Shown piece by piece: positions 1-6,061 of a DNA stretch of 6,071 nucleotides. Position 1 is the stretch's first letter. The number at the start of each line of letters is the position of its first letter. The DNA is from Acidimicrobiales bacterium. Its GTDB lineage: Bacteria; Actinomycetota; Acidimicrobiia; Acidimicrobiales; Palsa-688. The translations under genes and the position numbers were made by a program. Where the stretch lies: contig JAFAWZ010000235.1 of NCBI GenBank assembly GCA_019241495.1, forward strand, positions 1-6,071, given 5' to 3'. A model generated the notes under the pieces. That model had not been told where the DNA came from and did not search any database. It was given only the letters and a program-made list of their open reading frames with translations.

Positions 1-27
1 CCGGCCGACTCGCTGATGACAGCGTGA
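1..27 (+). CDS. 3' end of an upstream gene, partial (C-terminal PADSLMTA)
   Basis: Read in frame 1, the first 24 bases encode PADSLMTA, followed by TGA at 25-27. The final A of that TGA is the first base of the ATG at 27-29, giving the TGATG overlap typical of translationally coupled neighbours in high-GC bacteria. Eight residues are too few to identify the product. A second possible reading (frame 2) stops at 14-16 and would leave an 10-base gap, so this call rests on the overlap pattern alone. If it is right, this gene is the operon partner of the large ATPase that follows. Confidence 0.5.
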   Translation, partial: PADSLMTA

Positions 28-3000
28 TGGCGGAGCGTCTCGGTAGGTTCCTGGACGTCGTGAGCGGCGAGGACGGCCTGGCCCGGCTGAAGCTGGCCGG
101 TGAGCTACGCGCCGAGCCATCACCGCCGGCCGGGTCGTTGCTCGACGCGGCAATGATCGGCCTGCTGCGCCTGGCGCCCGAAGAGGTCAGCCCGGTCAGG
201 CCGGAGCCGTCCCGAGGCGAACAGCCGGACCCGGTGGGGCGCATCTCCCAGCCGAGTCTGCTGGAGTCCGACACCGCCTCGCCGTCAGGGACCCTTTTCG
301 CTGGGCATCCCGACACCACATCGGATGCAGAGTCGGCAGCGATCGAGGGTGAGCCCGGGCCGATGGAACCGAAGTCGGAGGAAGCCCTAGTACCCGGCGG
401 TGGCCTGGAGACGCCGGTACCGGCCGACGAACCGAGGACCGAGCAGCCCAACCTCGACGCGGCGGCAGTTGGTGAGCCGAGCGTCGCAGCCAGGGACGCA
501 GCCCGCATCGAGGAGCCCGGCGAGCAGCCAGTCGCACCGGCCGTGGACCTGCCGACCGAACCGGAGATCAACGCCACCGCCGGGCCGGAGGTTGCAGCCC
601 GTCCGCATCCTGAGACACCCGAGCCGGCCGGGTCCCCCAGGGCAGAGGAGCACAACGAGACACTGGCCCGCCTGATCGCCGGCCGGCGGTTCTCGCTCGC
701 CCACCATCTGGCCCGCGCACTCGGCCAGGATCTGCGGGCCGAGGTGCTGGCCCAGGCCGCCCTGGCGCACACCGTGCGCCGCTCCGCCTCTCCGGCAGCG
801 GCCGCCATGGTCGAGCGGGCCATGACGGTCTCGGTGCCCGCCGAGGACCGGGGCAGCGTGGCCCTGCGCGCCGCCTCCGCCATCCGGGTCGCCCTCCTCG
901 ACCCGTCGTCGGGAGCCGGTGACGTGCTGAGACCCCTCCTCGACCCCCTTGAGTCGACGCCTCTGCTGCGGTCTCTGGCTGTGGCGGTCATCGAGTCGTC
1001 GGTGCAGAACCTGGCTGTGCCCGCCAGCGGCTCGTCCGGGAACCGGGACCGGGCCCGGGAGCAGTCGGTGGCCATCTCCTCCTGGGCTGCCGACACCTTG
1101 GCCCGTCCCCGCCACAACCTGTTCTTCAGGGGCATAGAGATCTGGAAGCAGCTCACCGGGCCGGGAGAACCGGCCGGTCAGATCCTGGCGCTGGTGGCCG
1201 CCAACGACACCGACCGGGTGGCGCAAGTCCGTCAGGCCTGCCTGAAGCTCCACAGCGCCAAGGACCTGGACAAGGCTGTCTCGGCAGCCGAAGCGGCCAC
1301 CCTGGGCAGCCGGCCGCGGGGATCACAGACGCTGATCGGCGGTGCCCGCCAGGCGCTGCTGCGGGCCCTGAACGAGGTGATCACGCAGGCGTGGGCGTGG
1401 TGCGACGCCAACAGCTTCAACAGCCTCCGCGGCGGTTTAGACCGGGTGGAGCGCCAGGCGATTGAGTTGCGGGAATGTCTCGACGGGGAGCTCGACGGCA
1501 GCAGCAGCGACCCGCTCACCGCGGCCACCCTCGCCGCCGCGGCAGCTTCTTTGATGGAGACGATCAACCTTTTCGCCGACGGGTACCTGGCCGGGGACGA
1601 GCTGGAACCGGAGCAGGCCCTCAACCGGGGGCTGGTGTTGGTGAACGGGCTCAGCTTCGACGCCGACGGTGTCCCCGAGCGAGGGCCGGGCGCGGACGAG
1701 CTGGTGCACGCCGCGGCTGAGGGACGCAACGAGGCGTTCGAGTACCGGCTGTCCATCCAGGACTTCCCCACCGCGGAGGCCATCCTCGCCCTGCGGGCCA
1801 CCCAGGACCAGGGTTTCGACGTGGCCGCGGGCACGAAGGAGCTGCTGGCCGCCGAGCGCCGGGCGACCGTGGCGCTTCGCGAGCGGTGGGAGGCTCTCGA
1901 CAGCGAGTTCGCCGCGGCAAGGGCCAGGGGCCGGATCGATCTCACCGACGCAGCCGCGTTCGGGGCTCTGCTCGAGCAGGCGAACCCCGAGCCGGAGGGG
2001 GACGCGCCGCGCCGGGACCTGGGCCGGGTAGCCGCCGAGCTGGACAGCCTGACAGCCCAGCTGGCCGAGGCCGTCGAGCGTCGGCGGGAAGCCGTGCGGG
2101 CCGACCTGGATGACGCCGTAGCCGGAGGGGAGCTCGACCCGGCCTGGCGGGACCGGCTGGGCGTGCTGGTCGAACGCGATGAGCTGGGCGCGGCCGAGGA
2201 GTACCTGTACCGGGCCCGGGCGGGGGAGGCCACGCCGGAGGAGGCATCTGCTCTACACGAGCCCGACAGCCTGCTGGGTGCCATCCTGGCCGACTTCCCG
2301 GCAGGTGTGACCGCCGACGTTGCCGAATTGGTGCGCAGGGGAGCGGGACGGGGAGTACTCGACTTCTCCCTGATCGATGAAGTAGACCGGGCGTCGATCG
2401 CCCGGGCGCTCGACGCCTGGGTGTCGCTGGCCCAGGGTGAGCGACCCGCCAACCTGGAGGAGCCACTGTTCCCGGTGCTGCGCCTGCTGGGCCTGATCCC
2501 GCGGGCGGTGAACCGGACACCCGAGATGCGCAGTGCCTCCACTGCCAAGTACTGGTATGTGGACATCGACGGGGAGAACTCCGGGCACGCGTACGTGCCC
2601 GAGTACGGGAGCCGCTCCGGTCAGCGCCGGAGGTTCATGTTGTGCTGGGCCGACGACCTGCCGGTCTCGCAGCTGTGGACCCTGGCCCGCACGAATGCCC
2701 GCAGCGGCGAGCCGGTCTACGTCCTGTACTTCGGGACGCTCGGCGCTAAGGCACGTATTGACTTGGTCCGCCACGCCCGGGCCGCCAACGGGTCGGGAGT
2801 AGCCGTCATCGACGCGGCGGTGATTCTCCGCAGCGCGATCGAGGCCCGCCAGAGCTTCGACGTGACCATGCGGGCTGTGCTGCCTTACGCGGCCCCGAAC
2901 CCGTATGACCCGAACCTGCTGGCCGGGATGCCGATAGAGATGTTCTACGGCCGCCGCGCCGAGCGCGACAAGGTGAAGTCTCTCGACGGGACGTCGATCA

Positions 3001-5030
3001 TTTCCGGGGGACGGCGGTTCGGTAAAACGGCTCTGCTGCGATCCGCCCAGCAGGATCTCGCCGAGGAGCCCGATGTCGTTGTGGACGTGATCGTCATCCA
3101 GGACGTGGCCGCCCCGCCGAAGGAGGACCCGAGCGAGCTGTGGCCGCGTCTGGCCGCCCGGCTCATTGAGAAACACGTCCTGGACGAGACCATCCCGACT
3201 ACGGCGGAAGGGGTGTGCGGCGGCATCCGGGCCTGGCTGGCCGGCAACCCTCGTAAGAAGCTGCTTGTGATGTTCGACGAATGCGACTACTTCCTGCGCG
3301 CCGACGCCAACAACGGGTTCACCAACGTGGTGCATCTGCGCAACGAGATGGGCGACAGCGAGGGCCGCTTCAAGGTTGTGTTCTCCGGGCTGCAGCACGT
3401 GGCCCGCTACCGCAGCCTGCCTAACCAGCCGCTGTCGCATTTCCCCGAGCCGCTGGTGATCGGACCGCTCGACGCCACCTCCGCTTCCGACCTGGTCCGC
3501 CGGCCTCTGCACGCCATCGGCTGGTCCATCTCCCCAGCCCAGGTGGACCGCATCGTCACCTACTGCGCCTGCAACCCGTCGGTCATCCAGCTGGCCTGCG
3601 CCAACCTGCTCGACCGGCTGAACCGGGAAGACGTGCCCGGGCTGGCCCCCTGGGACGTGCCCGACCCGGTGGTGGACGAGCTGCTGCGCTCCCCGGAGGT
3701 CCGCCTCGGGGTCCGGGACCGGCTGTTCCGCACCCTCGACCTGGACGACCGCTACAAGCTGCTGGCCTACCTGCTGGCCTGGCGGGCCAGCACGCACGGC
3801 CTGGGCGAGCCGATCAGTCCGGCCGAGCTGCGCCGCCTGGCGCTCGACTGGTGGCCCGACGGGTTCGCTTCCCAGCGCGCCGACGACGTGCGGGCCCTCT
3901 GCGACGAGCTGGTCGGCCTCGGCGTGTTCGCCGGTGACGCCGAGACCGGCTACCGGACGCTGTCGCCAGGCATGGTGCGCATCATCGGCGACGTAGAGGA
4001 GATCACTGACGAACTGATCCAGGCGGAGAACTACGACAAGGACCGGGCGGTCGGCGCGGCCGGAAGCCGCATGAAGCTCGGAGGCCCGACCGAGCACCGC
4101 TACAGCCCGTTGACTGCCGCGCAGTTGGCCGACGTGATCGGCGCCGGGCGGACCCAGCTGCGGGTCGTGGTCGGCTCGCGGGCCACCCGGGTCGACGCCG
4201 TACCCCGGGCGCTGGCCGCCGCGGCGGGACGGTACCCGAAGAGCTACGCCACCGTGACCGAGGTGAACTCGCTGCGCAGCTGGCGTGACAGCATGCGCGC
4301 CCCCGCAAACGGGCATCTGGTCGTCGTTTCCGACATGACCGTCCGCGGGAGCGAGACCTCCTGGGAGCAGTCGATCGACTCCGCCCGCCGCCGCGGTGGG
4401 ACCCGCACCGAGCGCGGCACCCGCTCCGCGGTGCTCGTCGCCGGCCCCGAACACCGGTGGCTGCTGCGCCGCCTGATTGACCGGCCCGACGGGGCGCACG
4501 GCGACCTGGCCGACGTGGCGGTCGCCCTCGGGCGGGTCGGCGCCCAGTCGCTGCAGGCCTGGGATCACATCGAGGAGCTGGACCTGCCCTCCGCGTCCCG
4601 GCAGCGCAAGCTGCTGGAGGTGACCGGCGGCTGGCCGTTCCTGGTCGAGCGGGTCCTGTCGCAGCGGGCGGTCAAAGGCGGGTTCGACCATTCCCTGGAG
4701 GCGGTCGAGGAGCACTTGTCCGGCTCCGAAGGGGCGGGGGAGCTGGTCGCCGCGGTCGGCCTGGACCCTGCCGACCCGGACCAGCCGGCCGATCCCGGCC
4801 TGGTGGCCGTCTTCGACCGGCTGGTAGCGAGCGACTGGACCGAGAGCCTCTCCGACCTAGCCGGGCTGCTCGGCCTCGATGAAGCCCTCGAGGGCGAGGA
4901 CGATCCGGCGGAGGCGGTGGCCATTCTGGCCATGCTCGGTGCCCTGGACGGAGGCGACGGAGGCCTGTTTGGGGTGGAGCCGATTCTGGGCTCCTGCTGG
5001 AAGCTTCACCATCGAATCGGGGTCGGCTGA
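24..5030 (+). CDS. Very large multidomain STAND/ORC-like P-loop ATPase (1668 aa)
   Basis: Seen in the sequence, numbering from GTG 24: a short N-terminal segment (1-56), a Pro/Glu/Ala-rich linker (about 57-209), a long helical region (about 210-830) with coiled-coil-like stretches near 606-640 and 676-705, an alpha/beta module (about 843-970), a P-loop core with Walker A GGRRFGKT (995-1002) and Walker B LLVMFDE (1080-1086), a lid and probable winged helix (to about 1323), and a degenerate second P-loop-like module (about 1379-1545). No signal peptide or membrane segment is visible, so it is probably cytosolic. From family knowledge, such proteins are nucleotide-driven switches or sensors, often in defence or signalling operons; the ligand and effector here are unknown. 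I could not tie it to a named system. The start is either GTG 24 or ATG 27. ATG 27 (1667 aa) is favoured by the TGATG overlap with the preceding gene. No strong Shine-Dalgarno precedes either, which fits coupling. The frame is open to the window edge, so an upstream start is not excluded. The frame has no interruptions. Confidence 0.93.
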   Translation: MMAERLGRFLDVVSGEDGLARLKLAGELRAEPSPPAGSLLDAAMIGLLRLAPEEVSPVRPEPSRGEQPDPVGRISQPSLLESDTASPSGTLFAGHPDTTSDAESAAIEGEPGPMEPKSEEALVPGGGLETPVPADEPRTEQPNLDAAAVGEPSVAARDAARIEEPGEQPVAPAVDLPTEPEINATAGPEVAARPHPETPEPAGSPRAEEHNETLARLIAGRRFSLAHHLARALGQDLRAEVLAQAALAHTVRRSASPAAAAMVERAMTVSVPAEDRGSVALRAASAIRVALLDPSSGAGDVLRPLLDPLESTPLLRSLAVAVIESSVQNLAVPASGSSGNRDRAREQSVAISSWAADTLARPRHNLFFRGIEIWKQLTGPGEPAGQILALVAANDTDRVAQVRQACLKLHSAKDLDKAVSAAEAATLGSRPRGSQTLIGGARQALLRALNEVITQAWAWCDANSFNSLRGGLDRVERQAIELRECLDGELDGSSSDPLTAATLAAAAASLMETINLFADGYLAGDELEPEQALNRGLVLVNGLSFDADGVPERGPGADELVHAAAEGRNEAFEYRLSIQDFPTAEAILALRATQDQGFDVAAGTKELLAAERRATVALRERWEALDSEFAAARARGRIDLTDAAAFGALLEQANPEPEGDAPRRDLGRVAAELDSLTAQLAEAVERRREAVRADLDDAVAGGELDPAWRDRLGVLVERDELGAAEEYLYRARAGEATPEEASALHEPDSLLGAILADFPAGVTADVAELVRRGAGRGVLDFSLIDEVDRASIARALDAWVSLAQGERPANLEEPLFPVLRLLGLIPRAVNRTPEMRSASTAKYWYVDIDGENSGHAYVPEYGSRSGQRRRFMLCWADDLPVSQLWTLARTNARSGEPVYVLYFGTLGAKARIDLVRHARAANGSGVAVIDAAVILRSAIEARQSFDVTMRAVLPYAAPNPYDPNLLAGMPIEMFYGRRAERDKVKSLDGTSIISGGRRFGKTALLRSAQQDLAEEPDVVVDVIVIQDVAAPPKEDPSELWPRLAARLIEKHVLDETIPTTAEGVCGGIRAWLAGNPRKKLLVMFDECDYFLRADANNGFTNVVHLRNEMGDSEGRFKVVFSGLQHVARYRSLPNQPLSHFPEPLVIGPLDATSASDLVRRPLHAIGWSISPAQVDRIVTYCACNPSVIQLACANLLDRLNREDVPGLAPWDVPDPVVDELLRSPEVRLGVRDRLFRTLDLDDRYKLLAYLLAWRASTHGLGEPISPAELRRLALDWWPDGFASQRADDVRALCDELVGLGVFAGDAETGYRTLSPGMVRIIGDVEEITDELIQAENYDKDRAVGAAGSRMKLGGPTEHRYSPLTAAQLADVIGAGRTQLRVVVGSRATRVDAVPRALAAAAGRYPKSYATVTEVNSLRSWRDSMRAPANGHLVVVSDMTVRGSETSWEQSIDSARRRGGTRTERGTRSAVLVAGPEHRWLLRRLIDRPDGAHGDLADVAVALGRVGAQSLQAWDHIEELDLPSASRQRKLLEVTGGWPFLVERVLSQRAVKGGFDHSLEAVEEHLSGSEGAGELVAAVGLDPADPDQPADPGLVAVFDRLVASDWTESLSDLAGLLGLDEALEGEDDPAEAVAILAMLGALDGGDGGLFGVEPILGSCWKLHHRIGVG
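192..650 (+). other. Pro/Glu/Ala-rich disordered linker in the ATPase
   Basis: Residues about 57-209 are dominated by P, E, A, G and D with few aromatic or large aliphatic residues, and show no regular heptads or strand pattern. The stretch ends abruptly at the helical segment that opens with NETLARLIAGRRF (211-223). It most likely acts as a flexible tether separating the small N-terminal segment from the body of the protein. No tandem repeat unit is visible. Assignment as disordered is by composition only. Confidence 0.65.
2550..2933 (+). other. Alpha/beta module directly preceding the P-loop domain
   Basis: Residues about 843-970. It starts with aromatic, strand-like YWYVDIDGE (843 on) and contains two buried hydrophobic strands, PVYVLYFGTL (897-906) and GVAVIDAAVIL (925-935), separated by a basic helix. 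It ends with LPYAAPNPYDPN (953-964), just before the MFYGRR motif (973-978) that opens the ATPase core. The alternation of hydrophobic strands and helices suggests a small Rossmann-like fold. From memory of related large bacterial ATPases, a similar block (strand, VID strand, LPF/LPY-x-NPY, then MFFGR) sits in the same place, so it may be a characteristic part of the family. Its function is unknown to me. Confidence 0.5.
2940..3473 (+). other. Catalytic P-loop NTPase core (Walker A and B)
   Basis: Residues 973-1150. MFYGRRAERDKV is the entry helix usual in STAND and ORC/Cdc6-like ATPases, where an (F/Y)(V/Y)GR-x-x-E motif precedes the P-loop. Walker A is G995-x4-G1000-K1001-T1002. Walker B is the hydrophobic strand KLLVMF followed by D1085-E1086, the glutamate being the likely catalytic base. 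A following strand, RFKVVFSGL (1115-1123), sits where sensor 1 is expected, with R1128 and R1130 close behind. The motif ends at PLVIGPLD (1143-1150), the usual lead-in to the lid. All residues needed for ATP binding and hydrolysis are present, so the domain is predicted to be active. Confidence 0.88.
3720..3992 (+). other. Probable winged-helix domain after the ATPase lid
   Basis: Residues about 1233-1323. The segment after the lid helix containing CNPSVIQLAC (1183-1192) has a helix (DDRYKLLAYLLAWRA), a second helix beginning ISPAELRRLALDWW, a third (ADDVRALCDELVGLGVF) and then a short strand ending GYRTLSPGM. That is the order expected of the winged helix found C-terminal to ORC and STAND ATPase cores, including the 'L..LGV/L.....YRL.SP' wing. 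In this family the domain usually mediates regulation or nucleic-acid/protein contacts. Fold assignment is by pattern only. Confidence 0.6.
4158..4658 (+). other. Second, degenerate P-loop-like module lacking Walker A
   Basis: Residues about 1379-1545. A hydrophobic strand LRVVVGSRATRVD (1379-1391) sits where a P-loop would be, but it reads GSRATRVD where GxxxxGK(S/T) is needed, so the lysine and threonine are absent. Downstream, HLVVVSD (1431-1437) resembles a Walker B strand with its aspartate but no following acidic residue, SAVLVAGPEHRW (1468-1479) resembles a sensor-1 strand, and VTGGWPFLVERVL (1533-1545) matches the TGG-x-P-x-L lid motif of STAND/AAA ATPases. I infer a pseudo-ATPase module, possibly an internal duplication of the first. 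An unrelated alpha/beta fold is the main alternative. Confidence 0.45.
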
Positions 5031-5050
5031 CACCTATGAATACGGTGTCA
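5028..5050. terminator. Hairpin overlapping the stop codon of the ATPase gene
   Basis: The seven bases tgacacc (5028-5034, beginning with the TGA stop) are the exact reverse complement of ggtgtca (5044-5050), with nine bases between them. Two more A-T pairs can form inside if one base bulges. No T-run follows on either strand, so this is not a classical intrinsic terminator. It may still act as a hairpin-only terminator or protect the 3' end of the message, and could serve both converging transcription units. A seven-base stem can also arise by chance. Confidence 0.3.
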
Positions 5051-5160
5051 CTTCCGGAGCCAGTGGTCTTGTCCTTGCCGTCGGTTTGAACTTACGGTGG
5101 GTGTTGAAGGAGGCTTTGGTTGTCGCCCACGCAGTCGTTGACAATGACGACGAGCGGACT
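5031..5160. other. Convergent intergenic gap, no gene recognised
   Basis: These 130 bases separate the stop of the ATPase gene from the stop of the antitoxin remnant on the other strand. Apart from the hairpin at the left edge I see no RNA gene, no insertion-sequence end and no convincing reading frame. A TTGACA hexamer at 5138-5143 has no credible -10 partner 16-18 bases downstream. A plus-strand frame here (reading GASGLVLAVGLNLRWVLKEA from about 5058) is protein-like in composition but has no start of its own and runs into the antitoxin remnant. Confidence 0.5.
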
Positions 5161-5483
5161 TTAGGCCGAGACAAGCTCGGCGGAGTCGCCGGACAGTTGT
5201 AGCCGCAGGGTGATCCCCAAGTGCCGGGCAAGCCGCATGAGTGTGGCCACCGACGGCTCGTGTTCCCGGCTTCTAGACGGGCTACGGCTGGCTGTCTCAT
5301 TTCCAGCTTTCTGGCGAGGGCTGTCCGGGTCAAGTCGTGGTCGGCCCGGTCCTGGATGACCAGGATGGCCAGCTGATTGGCGACCGCAGTGCGGGCCAGT
5401 TCGTCCGCGACCTCGGCGTCACAGGCCTCCTCAGCGGCGAGGCTTGATGCTGTCTTCGACCGGGTCTGCTTCTTGGTCGCTTG
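5161..5483 (-). pseudogene. Decayed HigA-type XRE-family HTH antitoxin
   Basis: Read from 5483 downwards, the frame gives QATKKQTRSKT, then an acidic stretch, then AILVIQDRADHDLTRTALAR, KLEMRQPAVARLEAG. This is the helix-turn-helix of XRE/HigA antitoxins, with the usual 'S/RQPAVARLEAGEHEPS' recognition-helix region. After LEAG the frame breaks: the plus strand has CCC at 5265-5267 where CCCC would restore EHEPSVATLMRLARHLG and ITLRLQLSGDSAELVSA, ending at TAA (5163-5161). A one-base deletion in a G/C run therefore explains the break. The codon where ATKKQ would be expected to have its ATG is CAA (5483-5481), so the start is also missing. With the shift repaired the protein would be about 107 residues, normal for HigA. 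In a live system the antitoxin neutralises the toxin and represses the operon through the upstream operator. I regard it as non-functional; a sequencing error could explain one lesion but not all those in the pair. Confidence 0.82.
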
Positions 5484-5811
5484 TCTTGCTCCAGCTTCGC
5501 CAGACGGGCCTCGGCCCGACGACAGGAACCCGTGAAGCCCGGCGGATCGACTTCGGCCTAAGGAGCGATAGCAGCCACCACGAACTCGTCGCCTGCCTGG
5601 CGGTACAGAGCCCGCCACGGGGCTGCGCCCACCGCCGGGCCGCAGTTCGCGAAGTCGGTCTGCTCCGGCCACGGCGCTGCTGTGCGGATAGGGGAGTCGA
5701 GGCCTCAATGCTTCAGGCTTGGCGTCAGCGTTGATCAATGCGACCTCTCCTTCGGCGCCAGTTCTCTCGTTCGGCGACGGCCTCAGCCAGGTATCGGCAG
5801 GTCCAAGCCAT
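5483..5811 (-). pseudogene. Decayed HigB-type (RelE/ParE-superfamily, Gp49-like) toxin
   Basis: The toxin is legible only across frames. ATG 5811 starts MAWTCRYLAEAVAEREN, typical of the family N-terminus. The match then moves to a second frame for LAPKER, and to a third for VALINADAK, PRLPYPHSSAV and ADRLRELRPGGGRSP, the conserved core. It shifts again at a CCCC run for WRALYRQAGDEFVVAAIAP. An in-frame TAG follows (5560-5558) where the family has GAG (APEAE), and then AEVDPPGFTGSC and AEARLAKLEQD. So three frame changes and one nonsense codon are present; the first frame itself ends after 28 residues. Live members are ribosome-dependent or free mRNA endonucleases of about 110-120 residues, encoded upstream of their antitoxin, as here. 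The 3' end abuts the antitoxin remnant. The pair is not expected to make toxin. Confidence 0.8.
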
Positions 5812-5820
5812 CCGAGTCCA

Positions 5821-5840
5821 CTATATCATCCGTGATATAG
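5821..5840. promoter_or_regulatory. Probable toxin-antitoxin operator (perfect 8+8 inverted repeat)
   Basis: CTATATCA and TGATATAG are exact reverse complements separated by TCCG. The repeat is strikingly AT-rich in GC-rich surroundings and ends ten bases upstream of the old toxin ATG (5811). HigA-type antitoxins autoregulate by binding such palindromes over the promoter, so this is the natural operator position. On the minus strand it contains TATAGT (5825-5820), which would serve as a -10 element and place the transcript start almost at the ATG, a near-leaderless arrangement common in actinobacteria. I see no good -35 element. The function is inferred from position and symmetry. Confidence 0.62.
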
Positions 5841-5842
5841 CG

Positions 5843-6061
5843 TCACGCCGCCGGAAGCCATAGTTCCGGCCCGACGATGACGCCTTCCGAGAGCCTGGAG
5901 TAACTTCCGAAGTCCTCCCTCCGACACCAGGAAAAAAGTGCTCCCATGAGAAGGGCCGGGGTCAAGAGGGTCCTGTGGGCTGCCACGATCGGCGGCAGTG
6001 TGGGATAGGCCTGCACCACGAGCGTGTCGTAGCTGGCGCAGGCACCAGGGAGGGCAGTCAA
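5843..6061 (-). CDS. Unassigned short reading frame, possibly partial or non-coding
   Basis: A minus-strand frame runs from the window edge to TGA at 5845-5843. The first candidate start is TTG 6061, giving 72 residues, but the frame is open to the edge and could begin outside. The translation is mildly hydrophobic in the middle (IVAAHRTLLTPALLMGALFS) and ends GVIVGPELWLPAA. I recognise no family. No Shine-Dalgarno is evident before the TTG, and GC bias at third positions is weak compared with the ATPase gene. It may be a gene remnant, like its neighbours, or a chance frame. Apart from it and the inverted repeat, 5841-6071 shows nothing I can name. Confidence 0.2.
   Translation of the reverse strand: MTALPGACASYDTLVVQAYPTLPPIVAAHRTLLTPALLMGALFSWCRREDFGSYSRLSEGVIVGPELWLPAA
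5850..5870. repeat. Short inverted repeat (GCCGGAA / TTCCGGC)
   Basis: The seven bases GCCGGAA at 5850-5856 are matched by their reverse complement at 5864-5870 around a seven-base loop. No T-run follows on either strand. It lies inside the 3' end of the weak minus-strand frame described next, just upstream of the toxin operator. It could be a hairpin terminator for whatever once lay upstream on the minus strand, or chance in GC-rich DNA. Confidence 0.25.

Noticed and set aside
387..1253. 288-codon minus-strand frame
   Set aside because: Gly/Arg/His-rich antisense translation without recognisable features; it covers the linker and helical region of the real gene.
1232..2566. 444-codon minus-strand frame rich in Ser, Arg and Ala
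   Set aside because: Low-complexity shadow of the ATPase gene on the other strand, with no motif and no plausible start context.
2253..4715. 820-codon open frame on the minus strand opposite the ATPase
   Set aside because: It lies wholly antisense to a gene with clear Walker motifs. Its translation is Gly/Gln/Val/His/Arg-rich without domains, the usual artefact of high GC at third positions.
5138..5143. TTGACA hexamer as a -35 promoter element
   Set aside because: No acceptable -10 sequence lies 16-18 bases downstream, and transcription would run antisense into the antitoxin remnant.
4879..5202. 107-codon plus-strand frame crossing the end of the ATPase gene
   Set aside because: The first half is out of frame with a clearly coding gene and the last part is antisense to the antitoxin remnant. 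There is no start or homology recognisable for the middle part.
5444..5734. 96-codon plus-strand frame
   Set aside because: Antisense to the toxin remnant; the translation shows no motif.
5034..5738. Single 234-codon minus-strand gene as one protein
   Set aside because: It is a chimera of frames: it begins within the toxin core, runs out of frame through the rest of the toxin, enters the antitoxin in its correct frame, then leaves it again at the 5265-5267 frameshift. The family match requires two separate broken genes.
5946..6008. 20-codon plus-strand frame (MRRAGVKRVLWAATIGGSVG)
   Set aside because: It resembles the start of a signal peptide, but it stops after 20 residues, the AGGA upstream is too far from the ATG (about 13 bases), and no continuation is recognisable in other frames.
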